From Datnioides undecimradiatus (Eukaryota > Chordata > Actinopteri > Lobotiformes > Datnioididae): DNA of 64,000 bases. The notes under the pieces were generated by a model. It ran no database searches. It saw only the letters and a list, made by a program, of their open reading frames with translations, and had not been told where the DNA came from. The stretch covers positions 9,867,107 to 9,931,106 of the forward strand of contig WARS01000029.1 in assembly GCA_008933995.1 (NCBI GenBank). Direction: 5' to 3'. Position 1 is the first letter of the stretch; the number at the start of each line of letters is the position of its first letter. The translations under genes and the position numbers were made by a program. This document shows, piece by piece, positions 52,524 to 64,000 of this stretch.

Positions 52524-54222
52524 AAAACACACACTTGCACACTCTGAGCTGCCTTGGGAGTGATTTTAATGACCTCCGTCACAAAAATGTCTGTCACTGA
52601 TCTGAGCGAGATGAGCCGTGAGGGGAGACACACAACACACACACACACACACACGCTTGACTCTCTCTCTCATACATTCTTAAAGAACACACACAAACAC
52701 ACACAGGCTAACTTGGAAAGCACACTGGTCCAGATCACAGAGAGGTGATAGCAGGCCAGACGCTCCGCCACCTTGGAGAGCCCCCGACAGCTCAACTGGT
52801 ATGTAATTTATACACAGTGATTTTACGCACACACACACACACACTCACACACACATGTGCACACACGACCATTTCCCAACATGCTTGAGGTCAGTTCCAG
52901 TGCCCAGTTAGCCGGGCTCAGGGATTATCATGACTGTTGAAAAATTGATCACACATCAAAGGGGAAAAAAAGAAGAAATCAGGAGCCGTCAAATGTATCC
53001 ATTATACATTATTGTAGGGCGACTTTAACTATTAATGATTTCTCCACAACAGCGTAATTAATGAGCTGAGAAACTAATAGTTGGCCCTACTGGGAAAACA
53101 AAATTAGGCCCTGACTGCCTTCTTGCCTGCCTCGGACCCAGGGACCCACATCACATCATGAATATCAGGATTGGGGGATGTAGCTCTCACTACCAGCACC
53201 ACCACCACACACACATAGAGACACACAGATTTCCCTCTAATTAAACAAGGTGATTTGCATGCATGTAACACAGATTACTATGGCAGGGGGAGGGGAAGAG
53301 GGGAGGAGGACAGTGTATCTGTGAGCGCGTGTTGGGGGAGAAGATGAATATGTGTGGTTGACTGAGGTGGAGAGATGTTAATGGGTTAGACGCTGCAGAG
53401 CTGCGCTTATCTTATGATGACAAAGTTATCATATGGCCCTGCAACTTTAGAGGGTTAAAAACAAAAAGCAGCAGCTTGAGAGGCAGTAATCTGTAATGTT
53501 TAATGGAGAAAAATGTTTTATTATTCATAAAAACACAGCAGTTATCAAATTTCCCTTTCATTAAAGCTTGCGTCCGTTACAAACTTAAACTCAGTGGTAG
53601 GTCTTTTTGTGGTGCCAAGAAACTGATACTTGATGTTTGTGGTTTGCTTGGCAGAAACAACACAAACTGAATAGTTAGCGTGACGGTGACAGCCGCTAAT
53701 GCTGAACAGACAAACGAGAAAGACAGCCACCTACAGACATTTAAACTTCATCATCAGAAAATGCACGAAAGTTGACTACAGTGCTGTACACGCCACTTGC
53801 TTTGGCAGGAGTTGCCGGGAAAGAGCAGCTTTGAGCACTTAGCTTGGTAAAAATATGAATGTAAACTGAAAAAAATAAGGAGGAGACAAGAAGAAAATGA
53901 ATATATGAAGAGAAAACATCACAGGAAAGAAAAACAGTGTTTGAATATCTGAGAGGAAACTTGTGTTAGTGTGAAAAGGATCTGAGTTGGGGGATATTGT
54001 GGGTTAGCAGTGAGGCTTTGGGGCTAAAGCCAGGCTGAAAGGCTGACGCTGTCTTCCACTCTGAATTCCCCTGCCTTACTGTCTGAGAGCACGTCCACAC
54101 AAAAACACACACATCCATGTATTCACTAACTGACCCAACCCACACCTTCTTCCTCTTTCCCAAAAGTATCCAGTACCCCATGTACACACCATCTTACACA
54201 TGTAAACACACACGCACACACA

Positions 54223-54226
<4 letters not shown>

Positions 54227-54260
<34 letters not shown>
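54227..54260 (+). repeat. (CA)17 microsatellite
   Basis: CA repeat preceded by interrupted CA units from 54205. Confidence 0.95.
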
Positions 54261-54261
<1 letters not shown>

Positions 54262-54359
54262 CATCCCTCACGCTTGCAATTTCTATGCGCACACAGCCCA
54301 ACTCAAACACATCACACAAACACACACACACACAGCTCTCAGCGCTTATATCCTCTGAT

Positions 54360-54560
54360 TTATGGTTGTTTAATATACAGGAATATTAAGCGCGCGTAGG
54401 TGAGGATCCCTGTCGGCCGCCGGCATATTAATGGGTCCCGCGGAGCCTTGCTGACACCCTGTTTGTCATGTCGGGGCCCCGGCCCTTGCTCCGGATGCGC
54501 CCTATCCCATGCACACACATGAATACCTATGATACCTATGCATAAGTAATGGGACAGCTC
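54360..54560. promoter_or_regulatory. Candidate conserved or CpG-rich regulatory block
   Basis: About 200 bp of complex sequence is unusually rich in CpG for this window (GCGCGCG, CGGCCGCCGG, CCCGCGG) and includes GGGGCCCC. It is flanked by CA repeats and AT-rich intron. It could be an enhancer or an internal CpG-rich promoter; I see no start codon or exon that supports the latter. Confidence 0.28.
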
Positions 54561-56754
54561 CCTGGCTTCCATGGCAGGTACTGGGAGGCTGATGGAAGAC
54601 AAATCAGAGTGAGAAAGATGGAGACAGGAAGGAAATAAACAGTGTAGGGAGAGGGATACAGAGAGGAATATATAAACACTCAGAGGGTGTCGCTAATTTG
54701 TGTTGAATGGCTCTGGAGGGGTTTGCATTTAGAGTAATTCATGCATGTAGATTTGATGATGGATTAACTGCATCAGGAAAAAAAAGTGGTTAAAAATAAA
54801 AATGGAAAAAGTGATATCCTGAGGAAGGGAAGCCTGCGTGAGTCTGTTCAGTGATGTGAGTGAGAGTGAAGAGCCAAATGAGAGTCGATGAAAAGGAAAA
54901 CAAGAGTAAGATTTGTTCTTTTAAATAAAGGGAACTTTGAGTCAGTACATACCAGGGCTCAAACAAGATAGAGCTCACAGGTTTGCTTTGAATCACATAG
55001 GGTTTAAATCCAAAAAATGCTATCAGACAGTTAGTATCTAAAAAGTGTAAAGTAACCAGACAACAAATAATAAATAATCAGCATATAAGGACAAACGTTG
55101 CATGCTATTCTTTGTTTTGTTTTTTTTTTACTTGTCATTTTTCCCTGTGGTAACCTTTAATTTTCAAAGGTTATTTCAAAACATTATGTAACTTCTGCTT
55201 CATTAAATAGCTCACGGTGGAAACAGATTGTCAAGCTCGCGCTATCGCAAACACCACTGTTACGCTCTGTCTTTAAGATGATACATAAGTGAAGGAGATA
55301 TTAGGCAGCTCAGTGAAGCATATGATGCAAGGCAACTTCTAGCGAGCATAAAAAGAAAATCATACCAGTGGGAGCCGTTCAGATGCGGCACGCTTCATCA
55401 GCTTTAGTGAATGACGTGCTAATGGGTCAAACCTTAGCGGGATGTGGCTTCTTTTTTTCTTTTTTTCCTTTTTCTCAATGAGTCAACACGAGCTGAGATG
55501 CATACCAAGAGGCGAAGGATTTTTGCGGCTCGGTGTGTTTGTGTGGTTCAGTGTGGCTGCCAGGATCCATCATGACTGTGCGTGTGTATGAAAGTGAGAG
55601 TGAGAGTGTGTCTGTTTGACACCCAGCTACCCCTGAGAGGAACTAGTAAAGATAAATTAACAGATTTAACAAGCTCTTTGGAATATTCAAAATGGATATT
55701 TGTACATTAAAATATATATGTATATTTGTTAATGTATATATTCAATTTTTCAGAGTTTCTTGATAAATAATAGGATTGTTACAATTAAGGTCAGACCAGA
55801 CCAGATTAATCCGAGTGTTCATTTTGGGGAATTGATTAATATTTAAATCTACTCTTCACACTCACAGCATCAAGAAAGAGGTCCTTGTGAAAACATAACT
55901 TTAAATGTTATCACAGAGAGGAGATTATGACACGCCACGGCAAAGACAGACATCACACATGTTTTAATATTTTTGTTCTGCAATGAGCTCACGATTATAC
56001 AGCTGATCTGTTATGGTGTTGGGATTGTGGGATTGACGGGCATGTGTTGCTGCTATGCGCCCGTCTGCCTCTTCACCTTGTTCCTCAGCTTTGATTACCA
56101 AACACAGACTACAAATACAGACAGTTTTACTGCTTACACACTCACTGCAAACTCCAAACTGTACAGGGTGTCCCATTGGTTGGCAGGCTTATCAACAAAC
56201 AGGAAGGACACTGAACAACGCCAGAAAGGCAAAAGTAAACAGTTAAAAAAAAACCAAATACAGTTTGAGTCAGCTTTAAACTTTCCCCCTCACGCTTTTT
56301 GTTCACATTTGGTTTCCACTCGATATCCCGACTTCACATGTTGCTACAAGCTGCTGTGTAATGAAATGAAAAGATTGCAATAACAAAGTACATGACCCCA
56401 AATCTCTTTCCTCTTTCACCGCTCTTGTACACACACTTTTTTTTTTAGATCAAATGACAGCTTCCCCCTCTTGCCTGTGGCCTTCTGAACACCTTTTTGG
56501 CTTCTCATGAATATATGTATGTGTTTACCAGGGAGGGCTGTATGTGTGTGTATAGTGTTCGTTTGTATGTGTGTGTGTGCCGACGGTTGTCAGGCCTCCT
56601 GTTTGGGACGTCTTTACTGGTTGTGGCAGGAGTCGCCCACTGGAGCTTCTGGCCCCTAACAGAGTGCTGCAGGGCCCATCTTGCCCCCGAGCTGAGAGCT
56701 ACCACCAGCAAAACAAATCAGACGCTACCCCCTCCCCACCTGTGTCAGCTGGAA

Positions 56755-56840
56755 AATGACAGGCCGGGACATTGTGCCCAGCGGCCATTCACAATTAACA
56801 GCAATTAATTACACTGCACATGGCAGGTAAAGGGAGAAGA
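56755..56840. promoter_or_regulatory. Candidate homeodomain-site cluster
   Basis: CAATTAACAGCAATTAATTACAC at about 56790-56815 packs three ATTA-type cores into some 20 bp next to a GGCCGGGACATTGTGCCC inverted-repeat-like segment. The setting is complex, non-repetitive intron. Confidence 0.25.
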
Positions 56841-58199
56841 AGCCTCCGGAAAGATTTTATTTAGGCTGTCTCTGCTCTACTTCCACCCTCCCAGGGTCTT
56901 ATTTCTTTAACTCATGAACTCTTTTTTACTGCATGTGATCATTTCACGAGCCTCGGGATCTTTAATTTGATTTAAATTACAAATGTGTGAAGAATTCTGT
57001 TTCAATATTCGACTGAATCTGTATGAATAGTAAAAGCCCAAAGTTAAACTTTAAAATCATTTTTAAAGGACAACAGTGTATTTAAAATGAAATAATAGCT
57101 ATTTTACCTTTAGCGCTTAAATCAGTTACAGGTATTGACACGTGATCCTCAGGTCGTTTTTTTTGTTTGTTTGTTTTTTTTGCCCCAAAATTAGTGACTT
57201 CAAAATAAAACTTGTTAACTCATGTGCGGGAAAAATAATTGATTTTAAATATTATCTTTGAGCATTGGAAGAATGTTTCTTGCCCTGCCGTCCTGTCACT
57301 TCTGTATAGCTGTGTTTGAACAAGCTTCTGAGACGCGTTCAAATTAAACAAAGAGGCCTCGAAACGGCTGGCCAAAAGTATCATCATTACCATTCTCGCC
57401 CTGCCGCCAAGTTTAATATTTTATCTATTACTCTGTCTGGCAAGTTTAAGTGCAAAGCAGCTACCAGATACCCTCCAACTCCCCCTGACCCCATCTAAAA
57501 TACTAATAAGCAATGCTGGATTTCAACGCTGTGGTAGAAATGAAATGTTTCACTTTGCAAAGTTCTACATATACATATTGGAGAACAGATGTTTCTGAGA
57601 TCGTCATTGTTAAATGTTTAAATAAATATAATCTTCCCCTTTCATACAGGCAATCATTATGTCAGAGCAGGTATTACCTTTTTTTTAAAAATGGTGAACA
57701 TCTCAGTTTGGAAGGAAACTATTCACATGCAAATTGTTCTTGGAAGAATATTTTCACTCTGAGTTTCCGCAAACGTTCACGTGCTACGATTAGATTAGCT
57801 GTGTTCATTTGTGAATAAATGGAAAAAGACTTGCTTTGTTATTTCACTGGAGCTCTGGTGGAAGTTTTTTTTTTTTTAAAACAACCTCTGTGGAAGTCCA
57901 GAAGCAGTCAACCTCCAACTGTAGCTGCTCCATGTTATCATTTTTCCCTCGCCAACTTTCAGTAATGGTAATTGCAAACAGGCATTACATATCTTGAAAA
58001 ATATATGATGCAGCACACAGAATGCAATAACACTGCCTGGATCTGCTTTTCCACTCCTGCAAGATGTGTACTGTAAGTTCTAGTCACATTTTAGTGAGCG
58101 GTGTTTACTGTGAAACCCCAGAATAGACTAAATATGCAGCAAATGATTCATGCAGTCGTAAAAGATGCAGGCTGTCTTGTGCATTTAGAGGCCATTCGA

Positions 58200-58594
58200 C
58201 AGTGTTGGATTGTAAACTAAATACATTAACTCAAGTACTGTCTTGAAACAGTGTTCTCTACCACAGAAACATGGTACATTATACTTCAATTGACAGCTTT
58301 AGTTACAACAGTGGTCACTTTACATTTTGTTAGCTATAGTATGTAATGCACTGATTTTTAAAGGAACATCCTATCAATATATAAAACACTTAGAGTTAGC
58401 TCAGCTGTCATCACCCACAACAGTAAAACAATTGCATTTTTATAATCATCCCGTACAGTACTGGACTGATTGATGTTACTACTTTTAATTAAGCCATCTG
58501 AATACTTCCTCCTCTTACTGTGGACATGCTCAGTGCTAATAGCGTCAATCTGTTCTGTCTCAAAGCCTTTAAGCAAGACACTGAGATCCCACTG
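58200..58594 (+). mobile_element. Degenerate non-autonomous DNA element (hAT-like MITE)
   Basis: It starts CAGTGTTGGATTGTAAACTA and continues with an ACTCAAGTACTGT block and a GACAGCTTTAGTTAC block. These match, with divergence, a short non-coding element I know to be common in percomorph genomes, whose ends read CAGTGGTGGAA. The right end is weak (CTGAGATCCCACTG near 58594), and no 8-bp target duplication was found, so the copy is old. The superfamily assignment is tentative. Confidence 0.55.
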
Positions 58595-58853
58595 TCTGTT
58601 ATAGTTATAGGCTGTTTGGACACGGAACCTTCTTTAGGAATCAACTGTCGATCTGTTTCCAAATAAACTCAAACTTTGATAATCGCATGTTATCTGCTCA
58701 CCCATTGTTTCATTTTGAAACCACTTTTGCACATTTTCCTCTGGGTCATGGCTCATAGTGACCTCATGTTTAAGCTGTAAAACACATTGAATTACAGAAG
58801 CCAAACAAAACCAGCGAAACATCTAAAGTGAAAACATAAACATGTTTCTGTAC

Positions 58854-58995
58854 CTTCTAGCTTCATGCCGACGGTGAGGCACTTTTGGAAGCGGCAGTAC
58901 GGGCAGCGCTTCCTCTGGGTCTTGTCAATCTGGCAGCTCTGGTTCTCTATACATGTGTAGCGCTTGTTGTTCTGGACGGTGCGCTTGAAGAAGCC
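58854..58995 (-). CDS. nr5a2: nr5a2 exon: second zinc finger and start of FTZ-F1 box
   Basis: The exon is 142 nt and encodes 47 full codons from [15 protein letters not shown] to VGMKLE, plus one base of the next Ala codon. Zinc finger 2 shows the expected C-x5-C-x9-C-x2-C spacing (CIENQSC, then CPYC). The sequence is nearly identical to human LRH-1, with YTCIENQ and CPYCRFQ where SF-1 has YTCTESQ and CPFCRFQ, which favours NR5A2. The acceptor is CTCTCCGTAG|GGC and the donor GAAG|GTACAG, so the exon starts in phase 0 and ends in phase 1. It joins cleanly to the CESCK exon upstream and the AVRADRM exon downstream. The domain folds around the second zinc and positions the FTZ-F1 box, which contacts the 5' extension of the half-site. 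Confidence 0.96.
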
Positions 58996-59181
58996 CTACG
59001 GAGAGAACCAATTAAGACGTCAACCTGCTTGACCCCTGCAATGCGATGGTAATTGGCCCATTCACACTCCCAGACAGATGGAGAGGGACAGGCTTAATGG
59101 ATACACAGACACACACACACACACACATGCGCAGAGAACTTTTGAAAGCAATACTGCAATTGATGTCGTGATTCTTTATAG

Positions 59182-59208
59182 ACACACACACACACACACA
59201 CACACACA
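59182..59208 (+). repeat. (CA)13 microsatellite
   Basis: Pure CA repeat; a shorter CA block lies at 59108-59126. Confidence 0.9.
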
Positions 59209-59885
59209 TCCAGAATACAAAGCAGGGCAAGAATACACAATTTTTACAAAAGACACAAATTTCAGTCTGTCTAAAATATTTTTTGTAATGATGTTGAAAG
59301 TTCATTTATTTGTAATACTTTCTGATTAATCCACATAAGGAAATTATTCATAAACTTCCGCTTACATCAGAACTCATCCATGTATTCAGCTTCATACAAA
59401 TCAGCAAGATACTAATTCACACCATGCCACCCATAGTGTTTTCACTGTACAATAAACTAATTCATAAAGGGTTTAACATTTGTTTCCTGGTAAATTACAG
59501 GAACATCATTATTCAGTACTATTTTCAATATTCTCTATTCACATAATGACTCTAGAATTTACCAGGGAAAGCATCTTTTCAGCTCTCCACTTAATTATTG
59601 AAAAACAGGAGCACAGGAGTCCAAAAGATCCAATAAATTATATCCATAATTCACAGTTCCGGGATTACAGAGATTCATACCTGCAACGTGGAATTAATTA
59701 TAAGCAGCAGCAGTGAAAATCAAACGAAGGGAAGATGGTATTAAAGTATTCTAGATCCATAACCTAGGAGGAGAATCCTTAAACCTGGTCTTTAAATGAA
59801 ATAAAAATAAAAAAAGAACGTGCAGCTGTCAATATCTCACCAAACACAAATTTAATTGACAATCTGCATTGCCTGATCCGTCTCC

Positions 59886-59911
59886 AAAAAAAAAAAAAAA
59901 AAAAAAAAAAA
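59886..59911 (+). repeat. A26 homopolymer
   Basis: Run of 26 A residues on the plus strand, T26 in the pre-mRNA sense. Confidence 0.95.
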
Positions 59912-60359
59912 TCCACTGCACTCGGTTTTGGATTATCGATTTTTCAGTGCTAAAAAATCCATGCTTCAGAGAGAACTTTCTCTGCAATTTTCCATTTAGC
60001 GCAGTGTGTGCTATAAATATCTGAACCAAACTGGATTGTAGCGTGCTATAAAAACCACACAATTTCATGTCTGGAGATTAAGCGGACAGCGTTTAACTGA
60101 AAATCTCTCATCTGACCGGCAATTCTGAGAGTGAGTACTCATCAGGGCTAATTTTCATTCATAAAACAACTGCTGCAAGCAACATTGGCCAGTTTGTGTT
60201 GCAATTAAAACAGCAAAGTTACTGGTTTACCCAAAAAACGTATCACAACTTCACATAAAATCTGATCTGACTAATCTGAAACTGATACAAGATACAAGCT
60301 ATTTATTAAAGTCATGTCCAATTTCAGTTTCATCAATTATCCATGAAACTGGGTATTCC

Positions 60360-60368
60360 TGACCTTGG
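60360..60368 (-). promoter_or_regulatory. NR5A-type extended half-site
   Basis: TGACCTTGG on the plus strand gives CCAAGGTCA on the minus strand, a perfect NR5A match in the DBD-splitting intron, about 310 bp from the half-site cluster at 60674-60692. Confidence 0.35.
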
Positions 60369-60673
60369 AATTCCATCCTAAAAAAGCTGCACTCTCTCTC
60401 TCTGCACAAAAAGAGAAAACCAGGAAGTTGTTTTTAATACACGTCAATACTGGCCTGTAAGTCCAAAAACTAAGCATGAAAAATGTAATTCACAACACCA
60501 CTTTATCTCCACTGATCCCTGTCTGACACACTCTTTCTGTCTGCTATATGATGTGGTGAAAATCAAAACATCAATCCCTTTGACTTCAATGTGCTATTAA
60601 CCTTCAATTTTGCTTTTCACTTTCCTTTAAATTCTGCAGCTGTTTAATGTAATTTTATAGTAACTGTGCACTC

Positions 60674-60692
60674 TGACCCTGACCCTTGACCT
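60674..60692 (-). promoter_or_regulatory. Nuclear-receptor half-site cluster (DR0 plus DR1)
   Basis: The plus strand has TGACCC, TGACCC, T, TGACCT in a row. On the minus strand this is AGGTCA-A-GGGTCA (a DR1) followed directly by another GGGTCA. Three half-sites in 19 bp is unlikely by chance, and the DR1 fits HNF4/RXR-type receptors. Confidence 0.4.
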
Positions 60693-60950
60693 TCCTAGAT
60701 TAGCTCTTTGTATGTATGTATTTTTTTTCTTCAGTATTTTAAGCTTATGAGTTTATTCTGCTTCTGCTCTTTCAGCTGCATCTCCCTGATGAAACTTGCA
60801 CGGGGCGAGTCTGTTTGTGCACAATGAGGACCATGACGCCCCTTTCAGCATGTTGTTGTTATTCCAACAGGTATGATGTGGGACCATGTTTACTTTATGT
60901 GGGCTGGTGCGTGGTATGAACTAACACTGTCTGCATGTATGAATAAAAGG

Positions 60951-60951
<1 letters not shown>

Positions 60952-60987
<36 letters not shown>

Positions 60988-60998
60988 CGTGCGTGTGT
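60952..60998 (+). repeat. (TG)n/(GCGT)n microsatellite
   Basis: TG repeat continuing into GCGTGCGT units, a potential Z-DNA-forming sequence. Confidence 0.95.
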
Positions 60999-61743
60999 TC
61001 AGGGGGGTGGTAGGATTATGAGGGAGTTTAGAATCTTTACTTGTGTGATTCACTCTTTCTCTCTCTCTCTGCATGTGTGTGCATGTGGCTGCTCCTCAGC
61101 CCGAAACTAGCTACCCAACCAAAGCTCAAAAAACTTGACCTGAATAAGCTGCATTTTAGGGGGGTGAAGGCTAAAGGCAGCGGTGGGGTGAGAGGTTACA
61201 GGCAAGGGGTAGAGCTGCAAATAGTTGCAAATAAAGGAATATGAAGTGAAGTATTCCCAAAATTTGATGCTACAAAGATGTGGTAGTGCTTTACAAAAAC
61301 TGAAACTGGGGTATTTTCATTTTAATAGAGAACTAAGAATAAAATTTAACTGCTGGTTTTTCCAGTTTTTATGCAGCTGTGGCTGAGCATGAACCTCCAT
61401 TACACTGAAGATGGATTGCACTGCACTAGGATGTTTGATGCCAATATGAGCCTGTAACACGTCAACAAACTGATATATCAGTTCAGCCCTGACAATCGCA
61501 CTTTTACTGAATGGACTGCCCTGCATTTTAAAGATAATCAATGATGAGCTTCAGGTAATTATCGATATTATTCATGTTCCAACGAGGATATGCATCGCTT
61601 TATGAAATACCTCTTCATCTACATCCCACGCGCGCACATGCACACACCACAGCGTTTCTAAACTGGGGGGAAAAAACCTGTGCTGAGGCTGAAAGGCAGC
61701 CGAGATGCCACTGACGTCTCCCTTCAAGCAAGTGCTGAGCATC

Positions 61744-61752
61744 TCAAGGTCA
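61744..61752 (+). promoter_or_regulatory. NR5A-type extended half-site
   Basis: TCAAGGTCA on the plus strand is a perfect NR5A consensus, about 1.2 kb from the first zinc finger exon. It lies in unique sequence. Confidence 0.35.
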
Positions 61753-62662
61753 ATAATATGGGATAAAATCTATAACATCTGCTTTGAATAATGACCACAT
61801 AAGCAAGAAATGTGCGCTGCCGCATCAATACTGTGAGCTGCAATTTTACACTGAATAGTGTTAACACAGAGACATTTGTCTTAGCTTAATTTTGTGCTGA
61901 CAGCTTTACTGGGCTAACAAAAAAAAAACTTGGGTAATGCCTATTAGTTCAGTGTTGAGAAGACCAGTGAAAAGAGGCGGGAAAGGACAAACAGGTTGTT
62001 GACTGAGCTCAGATTAATAGCAGCAACAGCTTGCTTTGCAGTGGCCTCATTATCAACGTGTGTATGGAAACATTTTGCAGACAGACAACGCCGCTGTTCT
62101 CTTAATGAACTTGTGATGAGGGTTTTCGGCAGTAGGATACTTGTTCAAACATTGTCAGTATTATTCTGTACTTTGTGCTTCCCGGGTTCAATCCTCCTCC
62201 CCCACCTCCTGTGTTTGCTGTTTGCAAAAATTACAAAAACCCTCTGCATGCTTTTGAACTCCTGTATCTTTGCCAAGCAGCTCACCACTTCACAAAAATC
62301 TTCTGACACACACGGGAAAACTTTGCTAGATCAACTGTCACAACTATATTCGACCCCTGGCCTCTTTACCTTTGGTTTTCCTGTAATGGTAACGATCAGG
62401 GACTGCATCTTTACTGTTAAACTACACTTGCTGCAAGTCACTCTCGGCAGGAATGTCAGCTAAATGCATAGTGTGCAAAAAAATGCGTCCCCACAGATAA
62501 ACAGATTTACGAGTGAGGAAAATGTACAAGTATTACAATATGTGTAAAGTATTCTAAAGGGCACAAGGTACATCGCTGTACTTGCAACATTAAAAGAAAA
62601 TAAAGATACATGAATGCAATGAAAATAAAACACCTAAACCACTCACCAGTGGGTGCAGCAAA

Positions 62663-62664
<2 letters not shown>

Positions 62665-62698
<34 letters not shown>
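62665..62698 (+). repeat. (CA)17 microsatellite
   Basis: Pure CA repeat 270 bp from the donor of the first zinc finger exon. Confidence 0.95.
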
Positions 62699-62700
<2 letters not shown>

Positions 62701-62915
62701 TACAATCAAACCATGTTCTGCCACTGTAATCCTAATACTGCCAGGCTTTGATGCACTAGGGACTTCATAATAACTGTATTAATTAAGCACATTGATTAAG
62801 CAACTTTATGTAATTACAACCTCACTATCAATTAGCAAATAATAATTTAAAAGCAATTAGGCATTAGGTTCATCTTCGATATTAAAGCAGATACGTTACA
62901 CCACGAGCTTACTTA

Positions 62916-64000
<1,085 letters not shown>

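Noticed and set aside
57522..57532. TTCAACGCTGT, shared with the core of miR-181
   Set aside because: Flanking bases do not match the highly conserved microRNA and no hairpin partner was seen; an 11-base match is expected by chance at this scale.
62184..62194. GGGTTCAATCC, resembling a tRNA or SINE B box
   Set aside because: No matching A box, acceptor stem or cloverleaf could be drawn around it.

Overview
The window is a piece of a teleost fish genome, probably from a spiny-rayed (percomorph) species. It is AT-rich, intron-dominated DNA with very many long (CA)n/(TG)n microsatellites, a GATA array, a GAAA array and a decayed copy of a terminal-repeat DNA element of a type I know from percomorph genomes. 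The species is inferred from these features; it is not read directly.

The only protein-coding gene I can support is nr5a2 (liver receptor homolog 1, LRH-1; fish Ff1a/FTZ-F1), an orphan nuclear receptor on the minus strand. Five consecutive internal coding exons are present, all with GT-AG borders and compatible phases. They are the first zinc finger (63088-62970), the second zinc finger and start of the FTZ-F1 box (58995-58854), the large exon with FTZ-F1 box, hinge and first LBD helices (51366-50654), and two LBD exons (25749-25630 and 21289-21142). Together they encode about 413 residues. The 5' exon or exons upstream of 63088 and the last coding exon (helices 10-12 with AF-2) were not found. 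I infer they lie beyond the right and left edges, so the leftmost 21 kb is probably the last intron.

Layout from left to right: 1-21141, last intron (microsatellites, a diverged local duplication, a GGGGAC hairpin repeat); 21142-21289, LBD exon; 21290-25629, intron; 25630-25749, LBD exon; 25750-50653, a 24.9 kb intron; 50654-51366, hinge/LBD exon; 51367-58853, intron with a degenerate DNA element near its right end; 58854-58995, second zinc finger exon; 58996-62969, intron; 62970-63088, first zinc finger exon; 63089-64000, upstream intron or alternative 5' region.

The most interesting observation is an apparent excess of perfect NR5A monomer sites (YCAAGGTCA) inside the gene's own introns. 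There are at least five, where about one is expected by chance. One overlaps a perfect DR1 (AGGTCA-A-AGGTCA) at 34431-34446, with a second NR5A site 340 bp away. This suggests an intronic enhancer where Nr5a2 autoregulation and HNF4/RXR-type input could meet. It is an inference from sequence motifs only. I saw no bacterial-type system, CRISPR array, rRNA or convincing tRNA.
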